This document shows, one piece after another, positions 17,179 to 25,331 of a stretch of 64,000 bases of DNA. Both the position numbers and the translations under genes were made by a program. This DNA comes from Paenibacillus peoriae KCTC 3763 (GTDB lineage Bacteria; Bacillota; Bacilli; Paenibacillales; Paenibacillaceae). The notes under the pieces were generated by a model, which did no database searches, had not been told where the DNA came from, and saw nothing but the letters and a program-made list of their open reading frames with translations. The first letter of the stretch is position 1, and the number at the start of each line of letters is the position of its first letter. The DNA lies in contig NZ_AGFX01000021.1 of the NCBI RefSeq assembly GCF_000236805.1, positions 62,001-126,000 of the forward strand, in the 5' to 3' direction.

Positions 17179-18036
17179 ATGAAAATAAATACGAAGCTGT
17201 CCGCATTGTGCATCGCAGCTACACTTTTGAGCGTAGCGCAAGCCGCAGCCGCCGCGCCCACTCCAGCGGAAGCGACGCAACCGGGCGTTGCCAGTCCGTC
17301 CGCCACCGTCCCGGCCTTGGTGCCAGCACCAGCAGCATCTGCGTCGGTTACGCCACCGGCCCCGGCACAAGCCCCATCGGCTCAGGCAGCCTCGATCCCG
17401 TCTGCAGCCGCAGGCTCCGCCAAAGCCACTGCACCAGCAGCTCCGTCCGCGCCAGCACCGCGTTCGTCCGCGTCGGTGGCGCCAGCAGCTGCTCCAACCG
17501 CGCCGTCGACTGCGCAGCCATCTACTCCGCAGCCGCCATCGGCATCAGCGCCAGCTGCCGCTACGAGTGTGAAGCCAACGCAGCTGGACAAGCTGAATCA
17601 CGAGAGTGCCATTCCACTTGTGCTGGAGGCACAGTCACGTTATCTGTACGCGATCAGCGGTGGCAGCTCGGTGGGTGAGTCGTTCCAACGGAACGGCAAA
17701 AGCTACCGTTACCTGTCCGAGGACATCGGCACCAAGACCAAGCTGATCAACTATCTGACGCAGGCTTATACCAAGCAGGCGAGTGAACAATTTGTAGGCA
17801 AATTTTTTGTTGAAATCAACGGTAAACTGGCGCAGTTGGATGCAGATGGCGGTAATTTGCTAGAGTTTAACCGGGCGACGGCGAAAATGGTAACGATGAC
17901 TCCGGTGAAGCGCAGCTATCTGCTGACCGTGCCTTACCCGGCGGAAACGAAGAAGGCGAACGAAAAAATCACCGTGAACTTCGAAAAGGTCGGCAGCTAC
18001 TGGAAAATCAGCTCTGCGCCGCACGTTATTTTTTAG
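17179..18036 (+). CDS. Secreted IseA-family DL-endopeptidase inhibitor with long Ala/Pro linker
   Basis: This protein of 285 residues has a signal peptide (1-25, ending AQAAAAA). A low-complexity stretch of about 105 residues made almost only of Ala, Pro and Ser follows. The C-terminal domain (about 135-285) carries IseA signatures: YLYAISGGSSVGESF, KSYRYLSEDIGTKTKL, a threonine/lysine helix with YTKQAS, and KLAQLDADGGNLLEF. IseA (YoeB) of Bacillus subtilis binds and inhibits NlpC/P60 cell-wall DL-endopeptidases under wall stress. The linker probably spans the cell wall. The linker DNA is much richer in GC than the surroundings, so several overlapping frames look open but are artefacts. GGGGGG precedes the ATG. 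Confidence 0.82.
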   Translation: MKINTKLSALCIAATLLSVAQAAAAAPTPAEATQPGVASPSATVPALVPAPAASASVTPPAPAQAPSAQAASIPSAAAGSAKATAPAAPSAPAPRSSASVAPAAAPTAPSTAQPSTPQPPSASAPAAATSVKPTQLDKLNHESAIPLVLEAQSRYLYAISGGSSVGESFQRNGKSYRYLSEDIGTKTKLINYLTQAYTKQASEQFVGKFFVEINGKLAQLDADGGNLLEFNRATAKMVTMTPVKRSYLLTVPYPAETKKANEKITVNFEKVGSYWKISSAPHVIF

Positions 18037-18192
18037 ACTAGCCATTTTTTAGATTAGCCGTTTTCTAAGTTGGATATTTTCCATTTTAAGTATTTTCTAA
18101 AATTATAATTTTGCAAGATTCTTCATGAATACGGTAAAGTGATGTTAGGCTTGTTTGGCAAGCTCTAATTCAACACAGAGGAGTGCTGTGCA

Positions 18193-18438
18193 ATGATGAC
18201 ACCCATTAAGGTAAAAAACGTTAAGGATATTGAGAAGATCAATCAAATCGTATCCAATTATACCTACGATATCTGGATTCATGGCAAAAGCGGTATGGCA
18301 GATGCCAAATCCATTCTGGGCATGTACGTGCTGAAGCTGGATGAGCCGCTAACTCTGGTTGTACCTGATAACGTCAATCCGAAGAAGTTGTTTAAGGAAC
18401 TGGAAGAGTTTATTCATTTTCCTGCTCAAGAAGGATAA
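18193..18438 (+). CDS. HPr-like protein lacking the active-site histidine
   Basis: This 81-residue protein matches the HPr fold from its second strand on: the DADIFIE-like YDIWIHGKSG, the AKSILGM motif around the regulatory serine (Ser46 equivalent), and the last helix FKELEEFI. The first part, where HPr has the phosphorylated His15 in a GxHARPA motif, reads VKNVKDIEKINQI and has no histidine. It therefore cannot carry phosphate as in the PTS. Crh in Bacillus also lacks this histidine and acts as a CcpA corepressor after serine phosphorylation; this protein is more diverged than Crh. Similar HPr-like genes are common in Paenibacillus. A GAGGAG site precedes the double ATG. Confidence 0.72.
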   Translation: MMTPIKVKNVKDIEKINQIVSNYTYDIWIHGKSGMADAKSILGMYVLKLDEPLTLVVPDNVNPKKLFKELEEFIHFPAQEG

Positions 18439-18489
18439 AAGGCAAGATAGCACCTGTAGACACTGCATACTCTATTTCAAAGTAATGCA

Positions 18490-18525
18490 AAGAAGCCTGG
18501 GAATGAGCTCCCAAGCTTCTTTTTT
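18490..18525. terminator. Shared terminator between convergent genes
   Basis: AAGAAGC/GCTTCTT and GGGA/TCCC arms form a strong hairpin with six Ts on the plus strand. It lies between the HPr-like gene and the convergent formate/nitrite transporter gene. Confidence 0.82.
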
Positions 18526-19312
18526 AATGCTCCTCCTCGTCCAGAAACGGGAGATTCACCGAATAGTACATAACCCCCATAAGCAGCACACCGCCAACCA
18601 GATTCCCGAGTGTAACCGGAACCAGATTATGAATCACGCCAGCAACGGAGACGGTGCCCGGATGGTCCAGCACGAGTGCAATCGCGAAGGCACACATATT
18701 GGCTATGCTATGTTCATATCCCGAAATGAAAAAGCAAAATACAAACAGCATCATGGCAAACATTTTCGCCCCGTTTTCCTTCATAAACATCGGAACAAAA
18801 AAGGCAAGGCAGACCAGCCAATTACACAAAATAGCCCGGAAGAACAACTGCATTGCAGGCGCCTCCATCTTGTGCTCAACCACGTTCAGCAGAAAGCTGT
18901 TCACGCTGGAGGAGTCAAATAGTCCGGTCAAATAAATAAGGAGTGCAAATACCCCGGCACCCAGCAAATTACCGCCATAGCTGGCAATCCACAGCCGAAG
19001 CACCTGCCCCCAGCGCAGCTTTTTACGGAGTGCTGCATAGGTGTAGTAGAAAGTGTTGCCTGTAAACAAATCCCCACCGCCGTATGCGATCAAAATGATG
19101 GCTGCCCCGAATGTGACGGCCGCCATGGGATAAGTGAATGGAGAATGCTCCATGTAAAAAAAGTTGCCCGTCTTGAACGCTACAATAACACCGAACCCGA
19201 TGAACATACTCGCCAGCATGGAACGTGCCAAATACCGGAGCAGGCTTTGCTTGTAAATTTTGTATTTCTTCATGGCTAGCTGTTCTACATTGCGTAAGCC
19301 TTCCGTCTCCAT
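18524..19312 (-). CDS. Formate/nitrite transporter (FocA/NirC) family channel
   Basis: This protein has 262 residues with six hydrophobic segments. Family motifs are visible: the GGGDLFTGNTF loop, the NWLVCLAFF helix, and the SGYEHSIANM segment containing the central histidine that controls proton-coupled anion transport. Members form pentameric channels for formate, nitrite or hydrosulfide in the cytoplasmic membrane. The C-terminus is acidic (LDEEEH). An AGGAGG site lies upstream on the minus strand. Nothing adjacent (no pyruvate formate-lyase, no nitrite reductase) fixes the substrate. Confidence 0.9.
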   Translation of the reverse strand: METEGLRNVEQLAMKKYKIYKQSLLRYLARSMLASMFIGFGVIVAFKTGNFFYMEHSPFTYPMAAVTFGAAIILIAYGGGDLFTGNTFYYTYAALRKKLRWGQVLRLWIASYGGNLLGAGVFALLIYLTGLFDSSSVNSFLLNVVEHKMEAPAMQLFFRAILCNWLVCLAFFVPMFMKENGAKMFAMMLFVFCFFISGYEHSIANMCAFAIALVLDHPGTVSVAGVIHNLVPVTLGNLVGGVLLMGVMYYSVNLPFLDEEEH

Positions 19313-19398
19313 TCCAAAGACAACCTCCTATTTTCTCAGATGTAAGTCTTTAAACATACTTATTTTCCCCAAAACATGTCCAGTTAGCCGGCTGGTTG

Positions 19399-20181
19399 TT
19401 AGCTTAACAAACCAAGCTTTTGCAGCCCATACAAAATGCCGTCCTCATCTGCGCGTTTGGTTACCATTTTGGCCGCAGCCTTGGCCTCATCACAGCCGTT
19501 GCCCATCGCTACGCTATTATGTACAGTGGCCAACATTTCGACATCATTCAAACCATCGCCAAAAGCGTATTGATTCTCTTCAGCAATGCCCAGTCTGGAT
19601 GTGATTTCACGAATACCAATCGCCTTGGAGCCAGCGCGAGGAACAACGTCCACAGAACTCGGATGCCAGCGTACAAAATCAAAAGCGTTGAATACCGTTT
19701 CATAAAACGGCTCCTCTTCTGCCGTACACATCAGCAGCGTCTGATAAATATCTCTTCCCTGGAAATAGAGTGGATCGTACCCAACCGAAATTTTGGCCTT
19801 AAGCGTTTGGACCGATTTCTCCACAAGCTCATCGTTAGGAATATTGGCCTTCATGTCCATATGATCCATATATACGAGAGCATGATTATGTGTGAGGGCC
19901 AGATCTGTCATCACCTGCAAAGCTTCTCTGTTCAATGGATTGGTAGCCACGACTTCCCCGCGCAGCACGACATATTGCCCATTAAAGCTGACATAGGAAT
20001 CAATTTCCAACTGCTCGCGAATTTCCTTGAACATAAAAGGCGCACGGCCTGTTGCAATGGCTACCTCATGCCCTTGCTCCTTCAAAGCAAAGACAGCATT
20101 TTTTGCCGTTAGCGGCATTTTCTTGTTATCGTCCAGCAATGTACCGTCGATATCGAAAAAGATGATTTTTTTGTCTGTCAT
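19399..20181 (-). CDS. Cof-type HAD phosphatase
   Basis: The start is taken at the internal ATG (20181), giving 260 residues that open with KKIIFFDIDGTLLDDNKK, which supplies the two catalytic aspartates (10 and 12). An upstream in-frame extension of 19 residues has no homology-like content. The IIB cap sits in the middle, and motif IV appears as FGDGLNDVEML near residue 210. Cof-type enzymes dephosphorylate sugar phosphates, nucleotides or cofactor precursors with broad specificity, so no substrate can be given. It runs in the same direction as the formate channel but 86 bases upstream of it, so co-transcription is possible. Confidence 0.9.
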   Translation of the reverse strand: MTDKKIIFFDIDGTLLDDNKKMPLTAKNAVFALKEQGHEVAIATGRAPFMFKEIREQLEIDSYVSFNGQYVVLRGEVVATNPLNREALQVMTDLALTHNHALVYMDHMDMKANIPNDELVEKSVQTLKAKISVGYDPLYFQGRDIYQTLLMCTAEEEPFYETVFNAFDFVRWHPSSVDVVPRAGSKAIGIREITSRLGIAEENQYAFGDGLNDVEMLATVHNSVAMGNGCDEAKAAAKMVTKRADEDGILYGLQKLGLLS

Positions 20182-20380
20182 ATCCCTGCACCTGACTTTC
20201 AATAATGTTATTGTCGAAATTGACTCATATGGATTCATTATATCAAAGGAACTGCTTATGAATACACAAATACGTATAAATCCTCATGAATACCTGACTT
20301 TTATAGCTTACAATATGAAATAAGGATTATTGTAAAATAGAACGTCTATCTCCTATTTTCATAGATGGGATGTGATCAAC

Positions 20381-20764
20381 ATGACAAAAATCCAGGTCTC
20401 GCCGGAGCAGTTGGATAGTGTGGCCTCCCAATTTGCCGATGCCCACGGCACACTGTATAACCAGCTGAACGGTCTGGATCGCATAATGAACAACCTTCAC
20501 AGCCAATGGGATGGCATGGAGAGAAATCGCTTTTATAACGACTATCGGACAGCTAAATATACACTTTCTTCTGCATTAAGCAAGATTCAATCTATTGAAA
20601 TTGAGCTGAAAAGCATCGCTTCAAAGTTCAGGAATGCGGATGGCGAGAGCACACGTGGCTTCTGGACAGCTTTGGCAGCGGCGATGAGTTCTAGTGAAGC
20701 GCCGACGGATAATGAAGAAGATGAAGGCTTCACTGACGACGCCAAGCAGGACAAACATGACTAA
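20381..20764 (+). CDS. WXG100-family (ESAT-6-like) protein with acidic tail
   Basis: The 127-residue protein has the two-helix hairpin of the WXG100 family around W43-D44-G45 (HSQWDGMERNRF). The usual length is about 100 residues; here an extra tail of roughly 30 residues ends in a strongly acidic stretch (DNEEDEGFTDDAKQD). WXG100 proteins are exported by the type VII (Ess/Yuk) system or act as the N-terminal partner of a toxin. No EssC/YukB ATPase gene is in the window. The start at 20381 has a GATGGGATG site. It overlaps the next small ORF by eight bases, which suggests translational coupling. Confidence 0.85.
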   Translation: MTKIQVSPEQLDSVASQFADAHGTLYNQLNGLDRIMNNLHSQWDGMERNRFYNDYRTAKYTLSSALSKIQSIEIELKSIASKFRNADGESTRGFWTALAAAMSSSEAPTDNEEDEGFTDDAKQDKHD

Positions 20765-21047
20765 TGGGTTTCAAACCCATACCCAATCTGCTGGAGAACA
20801 CACTCTAGGTAAAACGGCCCAGACCGTCATCGGATATGGAATAGGCCTTATTTTGCCACTTAGGACTGGCAATGGTGACGCAGGTTCGGGCATTAGTTCC
20901 AGCGCATCCGCAGGCTGGGGAGAACACGTCGTCGGCATCGGTGGCGGTATGCTCAGTGACAATATCTATACCATCTACAGCCTTTTTTCTGGAAATCAGC
21001 GAGCAACAGTTGGACTTTTAAAACTCGCTAATCGGAGAAGTCTGTAG
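20757..21047 (+). CDS. Small Gly/Ser-rich protein overlapping the WXG100 gene
   Basis: This 96-residue protein I do not recognise starts at an ATG inside the last codons of the WXG100 gene. It has a hydrophobic patch (VIGYGIGLILPL), a Gly/Ser-rich middle and a VVGIGGGMLSDNIYTIYSLF segment that could insert into a membrane. The overlap, the matching direction and the absence of any other partner make it a candidate effector, chaperone or remnant of the toxin part of a WXG/LXG locus. The first of these is inference; it is too short for a known LXG toxin domain. Confidence 0.55.
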   Translation: MTNGFQTHTQSAGEHTLGKTAQTVIGYGIGLILPLRTGNGDAGSGISSSASAGWGEHVVGIGGGMLSDNIYTIYSLFSGNQRATVGLLKLANRRSL

Positions 21048-21119
21048 ATTTTTTGCTTACTCATTTTTTCTAAAAACCGATATATTAATAGATAGCTTAC
21101 AACATCGAAGGAGCATAAT

Positions 21120-21662
21120 ATGCAAGAATTAGAGACATTACAGTACAAGTATAGGCTGACTTTGAAAGATATCCTATTGTTCAATTTTTGTATGAGGTAT
21201 CAGAAGTCTACGGGGCTTAGGCTTTTCGCATCAATTCAGTTTTTAATGGTCATCATGGCTACATACAAGATTATAATAGATGATGAAGTTGCTTCTAATA
21301 CGATAGCGGCGTTCTTCTTTCCATGCTTAATTTTTATAGTAATTCCTTTTTTTACTATCAAGGAAGTGAAAGCCAACTATCTTAATCATCCACAATGGCC
21401 TATTGAAAAGGAATATGAATTTTCAAAAGAGGGCCTCCATTTTACATACTCTGCGGGTTACAACTGGGATGAAGTAAAGGGGGTCATTAATACGCTGACT
21501 GCCTTTTTTATATTGCTGCCTCATCATAAGTTTGTATTGGTTCCCAAGCGGATTTTTCCAAGTAGATTAGAGCGTCGGCGGTTCAAAGAACTGTTGAAAA
21601 CCCAGGTTGGATCAGAGAAATGGGATTATAAATTTATAGATAAAATGAACAAGTTAAAATGA
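21120..21662 (+). CDS. YcxB-like membrane protein
   Basis: This protein has 180 residues with two adjacent membrane segments (about 40-58 and 63-78, LMVIMATYKIII and FFFPCLIFIVIPFF) and a soluble C-terminal half with EYEFSKEGLHFTYSAGYNWDEVKGVINT, typical of the YcxB-like domain, ending in a basic helix. The function of the domain is unknown. It has its own GAAGGAGC site and lies 72 bases behind the small Gly-rich ORF, so it may belong to the WXG100 unit as a membrane partner or immunity protein; that is inference. Confidence 0.75.
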   Translation: MQELETLQYKYRLTLKDILLFNFCMRYQKSTGLRLFASIQFLMVIMATYKIIIDDEVASNTIAAFFFPCLIFIVIPFFTIKEVKANYLNHPQWPIEKEYEFSKEGLHFTYSAGYNWDEVKGVINTLTAFFILLPHHKFVLVPKRIFPSRLERRRFKELLKTQVGSEKWDYKFIDKMNKLK

Positions 21663-21699
21663 CAAAGTTAAATAAAAACTGAGCATAGGGAGGGATCAT

Positions 21700-22647
21700 A
21701 TGCATCTTCTATTTTGCAGCGACCCTTTGGATTCAAAAAGTGTGGATATGGATTTCCGTGAAGAATATGAGGTTGCACGCAGTCTTGGTTTTGATACAGG
21801 GCTGGTTAGTTACGATAATATAATTCAGGGTGAACTGGCAGGTGCAGGTACTGCGCCTTTTATTGTTCCCAAGAGGATTCGAGAGCAGATTGCTAAGCGG
21901 GGAAACGAGCATGTGAACGCACTATACCGTGGATGGATGTTAAGGCCCAAAGCATATGAAGCCTGGACTGCGTTATTGGAGACATTTCGGATCAGGATGC
22001 TGACAAGCGCTGAGAGTTATAGGAACTGTCACTATTTCCCTGATTCATATCCGGTAATTCAGGAATTTACGCCACGCAGCGTGTGTCTGGAGCGGGACCA
22101 ATTAACTACAGCGTATATTCAAGAGGCGGCCAAGTCTTTTGGAACATCTGCATTAATGGTTAAGGATTTTGTTAAGTCACGGAAGCATGATTGGCTGGAG
22201 GCCTGTTATATTCCAGATGCGTCAGATCAGGAGCATGTGGAACGTGTGGTTCGTCGGTTTGTTGAACTTCAGGGAGCAGAAATGAATGGTGGGATTGTAC
22301 TAAGGGAATTCGTAAACTTGGAGTTTCTAGCGAATCACCCGAAAAGTGGTATGCCCTTGTCCAAGGAATATCGTATTTTCTTTATGTTTGGGGAGCCAAT
22401 ATTTATGGTTAATTATTGGGATGAAGTGGCGTATGAGGAAGTTCGGTCAGATCTGGAAGACTTTATAAAGATAGCAGGTCAGGTGCGGAGTCCATTTTTC
22501 ACTATGGATATTGCTCGTACACAAGCGGGACAATGGATCATTATAGAATTAGGGGACGGACAGGTTTCGGGATTGCCGGAACACACAGACCTCGAAGCGT
22601 TTTATACAAGCTTGAAAAAAGCTGTGATGAACCGCGGATTATGGTAG
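21700..22647 (+). CDS. ATP-grasp domain protein (DUF4343-like)
   Basis: The 315-residue protein starts LLFCSDPLDSKSVDMDF, a family N-terminus, and has an ATP-grasp-like core: ALMVKDFVKSRKHDW (nucleotide-binding lysine), the GIVLREFVNLEFL strand, and the metal-binding end FFTMDIARTQAGQWIIIELGDGQVSGLPE. Such proteins ligate a carboxylate to an amine or thiol using ATP, but the substrate is unknown. It follows the YcxB gene by 37 bases with AGGGAGGG, and a terminator closes the unit. In many Firmicutes this family is found near stress or toxin genes, which fits its place beside the ter island. Confidence 0.8.
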   Translation: MHLLFCSDPLDSKSVDMDFREEYEVARSLGFDTGLVSYDNIIQGELAGAGTAPFIVPKRIREQIAKRGNEHVNALYRGWMLRPKAYEAWTALLETFRIRMLTSAESYRNCHYFPDSYPVIQEFTPRSVCLERDQLTTAYIQEAAKSFGTSALMVKDFVKSRKHDWLEACYIPDASDQEHVERVVRRFVELQGAEMNGGIVLREFVNLEFLANHPKSGMPLSKEYRIFFMFGEPIFMVNYWDEVAYEEVRSDLEDFIKIAGQVRSPFFTMDIARTQAGQWIIIELGDGQVSGLPEHTDLEAFYTSLKKAVMNRGLW

Positions 22648-22690
22648 AAGGCGCAGTGCTTCTGTTGGATTGGAAGGCTGCGCCTTTTTG
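22648..22690 (+). terminator. Rho-independent terminator before the ter island
   Basis: AAGGCGCAG/CTGCGCCTT arms and a T-run separate the ATP-grasp gene from the ter genes. The remaining 240 bases up to 22929 are AT-rich and must hold the ter promoter, but no hexamer pair stands out. Confidence 0.85.
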
Positions 22691-22929
22691 TTTCTGGAAA
22701 TCCTACCCAATCTATGAATTTGCAATTGGAGTGTCGAGTGGTGGATAATGGAATTGACTCTTGCAGCAAAAAAAATAGGACTAATGATAGGGATGATGCC
22801 TAAAAAAAGTAGATCGGATTTACCGTATTTCTGTATATTATTGTAGAAAAAGATCGTAATTCAGGTTATAGTAAAGGAAGAATTTAACTAGGATGAATTT
22901 TACCCAAATACGTAATTGTGGAGGGAAAT

Positions 22930-23376
22930 ATGAGTACATTTAAAAATTGGCTGAATACAACAAAAAAGGGACTTGGAGATCAAGTTAAGAAGTTTAAGAA
23001 TAAAGATTTTATGGAAGCTGTGGTTGCGGGCTGTGCGTTGGTGGCATTTGCAGACGGTACGATTAGTCCGGAAGAGAAAACAAAAATGGCCGGATACATA
23101 AATATCAGTGAGGAATTGAAAGTGTTTGATATGGGAGAGGTCATCAACCGTTTCAATCACTATGTGTCGAATTTTGAATTTTCGCCTGAAATCGGTAAAC
23201 AGGAAGCATTAAAAGCGATTGGTAAATTGAAAGCTAAGCCTGAGGTAGGCCGACTCGTCGTTGGTGTGTGTAGCGCTATTGGCGCAGCTGATGGTGACTT
23301 TGATGCTGATGAACGACGAATTGTTGCTGAAATTTGCGGCGTACTTGGCTTGAATCCATCTGAATTTAGTCTGTAA
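22930..23376 (+). CDS. terB: TerB-family tellurite resistance/stress protein
   Basis: This 148-residue protein carries an all-helical TerB domain with the paired acidic metal-binding loops: ALVAFADGTISPEEK near residue 40 and SAIGAADGDFDADERR near residue 120. It is cytoplasmic. In ter systems TerB binds divalent metal and associates at the membrane with TerC. It opens the ter operon here, with GAGGG before the ATG and 27 bases to the first TerD gene. Confidence 0.92.
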   Translation: MSTFKNWLNTTKKGLGDQVKKFKNKDFMEAVVAGCALVAFADGTISPEEKTKMAGYINISEELKVFDMGEVINRFNHYVSNFEFSPEIGKQEALKAIGKLKAKPEVGRLVVGVCSAIGAADGDFDADERRIVAEICGVLGLNPSEFSL

Positions 23377-23403
23377 ATTTTACGGAAGGAGGTGTGTTAA
23401 TTA

Positions 23404-23997
23404 GTGGCTGTAATTAATCTGGTCAAGGGTCAGAAAATTGATTTGACTAAAGGAAATACAGGACTAACCAAGGTTATAGCAGGATTGGGATGGGACCCGG
23501 TACAATCCAAAGGATTTTTTGGCTTTAAGAAGCAACCCAATATTGATTGTGATGCTTCTGCTATTTTGTTGGACGCAAACGGGAAACTGACTCAGTCGGA
23601 CAACGTAGTGTGTTTCCACAATAAAAAAAGTCCATGCGGCTCTGTCGTGCACTCCGGTGATAATTTGACCGGACAAGGTGACGGCGATGATGAACAAATT
23701 GCGATTGACCTGGCACGTATTCCTGCCAATGTCGACAAAGTGCTTGTTGTTGTGAATATATATGATTGCGTCAACCGGAAACAGGATTTTGGCATGATCG
23801 AGAAAGCGTATATCCGCATTCTGGACGGCGCGAACTCCAAGGAACTGGTGACGTTCAATTTATCTGATAATTATGAAGGACTGACTGCACTGGTTTGTGG
23901 AGAGCTCTATCGTCATAATAACGAATGGAAGTTTGCTGCAATCGGTGAAGGCACCCATGCCGAACATATTGATGTGCTGGCTCGGCGTTACATGTAA
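23404..23997 (+). CDS. TerD-family protein, diverged first paralogue
   Basis: This protein of 197 residues has the TerD domain: the opening [13 protein letters not shown], the DCDASAILL strand and the calcium loop GDNLTGQGDGDDE (85-97). Compared with the next two paralogues it has an insertion FFGFKKQP at 38-45 and four extra cysteines (Cys49, 70, 78, 122 region), so it may bind metal differently. The start is GTG with a GGAAGGAGG site. TerD proteins bind Ca2+ and take part in envelope stress and tellurite or phage resistance. Spacing to its neighbours is 27 and 44 bases. Confidence 0.92.
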   Translation: MAVINLVKGQKIDLTKGNTGLTKVIAGLGWDPVQSKGFFGFKKQPNIDCDASAILLDANGKLTQSDNVVCFHNKKSPCGSVVHSGDNLTGQGDGDDEQIAIDLARIPANVDKVLVVVNIYDCVNRKQDFGMIEKAYIRILDGANSKELVTFNLSDNYEGLTALVCGELYRHNNEWKFAAIGEGTHAEHIDVLARRYM

Positions 23998-24041
23998 TTT
24001 TTATTGTCATACAAAACTAATGAGAAACGGGGTTCTTACTC

Positions 24042-24617
24042 ATGGCAATTAACTTATCTAAAGGTCAAAAAATTGATTTGACGAAAACAAACCCAGGATT
24101 GTCCAAAATTACGGTTGGTCTCGGCTGGGACACAAATAAGTACGATGGCGGTAAAGATTTTGACTTGGACGTATCCGTATTTTTGGCGAATGCGGACGGT
24201 AAAGTGGAAACAGAAAAGAACTTCGTCTTCTTTAATAATCCACAAAATGAGAACGGTTCTGTCGTTCATACCGGAGATAACCGTACAGGTGACGGTGACG
24301 GAGATGACGAGCAAATTAAAGTTGATCTGAGCAGCGTACCTGCTAACGTAGAAAAGATCGCATTTACGATTACTATCTATGAGGCACAAGAACGCAGCCA
24401 AAACTTTGGGCAAGTGTCCCGTGCTTATGCGCGTATCGTAAATGAGGCAAATAATGAAGAATTGGTTCGCTTTGATCTGGGGGAAGATTTCTCGATCGAA
24501 ACAGGCGTTGTGGTAGGTGAACTATATCGTCATAGTGGTGAGTGGAAGTTCAATGCGATTGGCAGCGGCTACCAGGATGGTCTTGCAGGGCTGACACGCG
24601 ATTACGGTTTGGCTTAA
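24042..24617 (+). CDS. terD: TerD-family protein, second paralogue
   Basis: This 191-residue protein is a canonical single TerD domain: [17 protein letters not shown] at the start, FDLDVSVFL, the calcium-binding loop [13 protein letters not shown] (78-90) and the closing [15 protein letters not shown]. It has no signal peptide and is cytoplasmic. It is most like the third paralogue and the YceC/YceD/YceE proteins of Bacillus subtilis, which are induced by cell envelope and phosphate stress. The order of E-type and D-type symbols cannot be settled by reading. Confidence 0.93.
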   Translation: MAINLSKGQKIDLTKTNPGLSKITVGLGWDTNKYDGGKDFDLDVSVFLANADGKVETEKNFVFFNNPQNENGSVVHTGDNRTGDGDGDDEQIKVDLSSVPANVEKIAFTITIYEAQERSQNFGQVSRAYARIVNEANNEELVRFDLGEDFSIETGVVVGELYRHSGEWKFNAIGSGYQDGLAGLTRDYGLA

Positions 24618-24648
24618 AAAATCTATACGAAGAAGGCAGGTATGCGGT

Positions 24649-25230
24649 ATGACTATTAGTCTTTCCAAAGGACAACGTATTGATCTGACCAAAACAAATC
24701 CAGGCTTGACTCGCGTCGTCGTAGGTCTTGGATGGGATACCAATAAATATAGTGGTGGCGCTGAATTTGACCTGGATGCTTCGGCTTTCCTGCTGTATGA
24801 AGATGGTAAAGCGAAGGCAGCTGACGATTTTGTATTCTACAACAATCCAACCGGTGGAGCCGGGGCTGTTACTCATACGGGCGATAATCGCACAGGTGAG
24901 GGCGACGGGGATGACGAGCAGATTATTGTTGATTTTGCAAAAGTTCCAGCGAACATCCACCGTATCGGGATCACGGTTACGATTTATGATTATGAGGCAC
25001 GTGCGCAAAACTTTGGACAAGTGTCCAATGCTTTTGTACGGGTGGTAGATGCGGCTACAGATCGTGAAGTGCTGCGCTACGATTTGGGTGAGGATTTCTC
25101 CACCGAAACGGCCGTGGTTTTCTGTGAATTTTACCGTCACAATGCGGATTGGAAGTTCCAGGCGATCGGTAGCGGCTTTGCTGGTGGATTGGGTGCGCTT
25201 GCTAAAAACTATGGCTTGGACGCTCAGTAA
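24649..25230 (+). CDS. TerD-family protein, third paralogue
   Basis: The 193-residue TerD domain carries [27 protein letters not shown] and the calcium loop GDNRTGEGDGDDE (78-90), and ends with WKFQAIGSGFAGGLG. It is close to its left neighbour, and the two probably arose by tandem duplication. The gap is 31 bases and the AGAAGGCAGG site is good. Its job is the same as for the family: a calcium-binding scaffold of the ter stress complex. Confidence 0.93.
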   Translation: MTISLSKGQRIDLTKTNPGLTRVVVGLGWDTNKYSGGAEFDLDASAFLLYEDGKAKAADDFVFYNNPTGGAGAVTHTGDNRTGEGDGDDEQIIVDFAKVPANIHRIGITVTIYDYEARAQNFGQVSNAFVRVVDAATDREVLRYDLGEDFSTETAVVFCEFYRHNADWKFQAIGSGFAGGLGALAKNYGLDAQ

Positions 25231-25331
25231 TATCCACTTGGGGTGGTGTCCATTGGGGCGCTGCCCTTTCTTTTTAAGCCAGGAATGGCGTACGCTGACA
25301 CATGACAAACGGACAGAAAGGTGACACAATC

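Noticed and set aside
17208-17678. Several long overlapping open frames on both strands in the Ala/Pro linker region
   Set aside because: They come from GC-rich low-complexity DNA; only the frame with signal peptide, ribosome site and IseA domain is credible.
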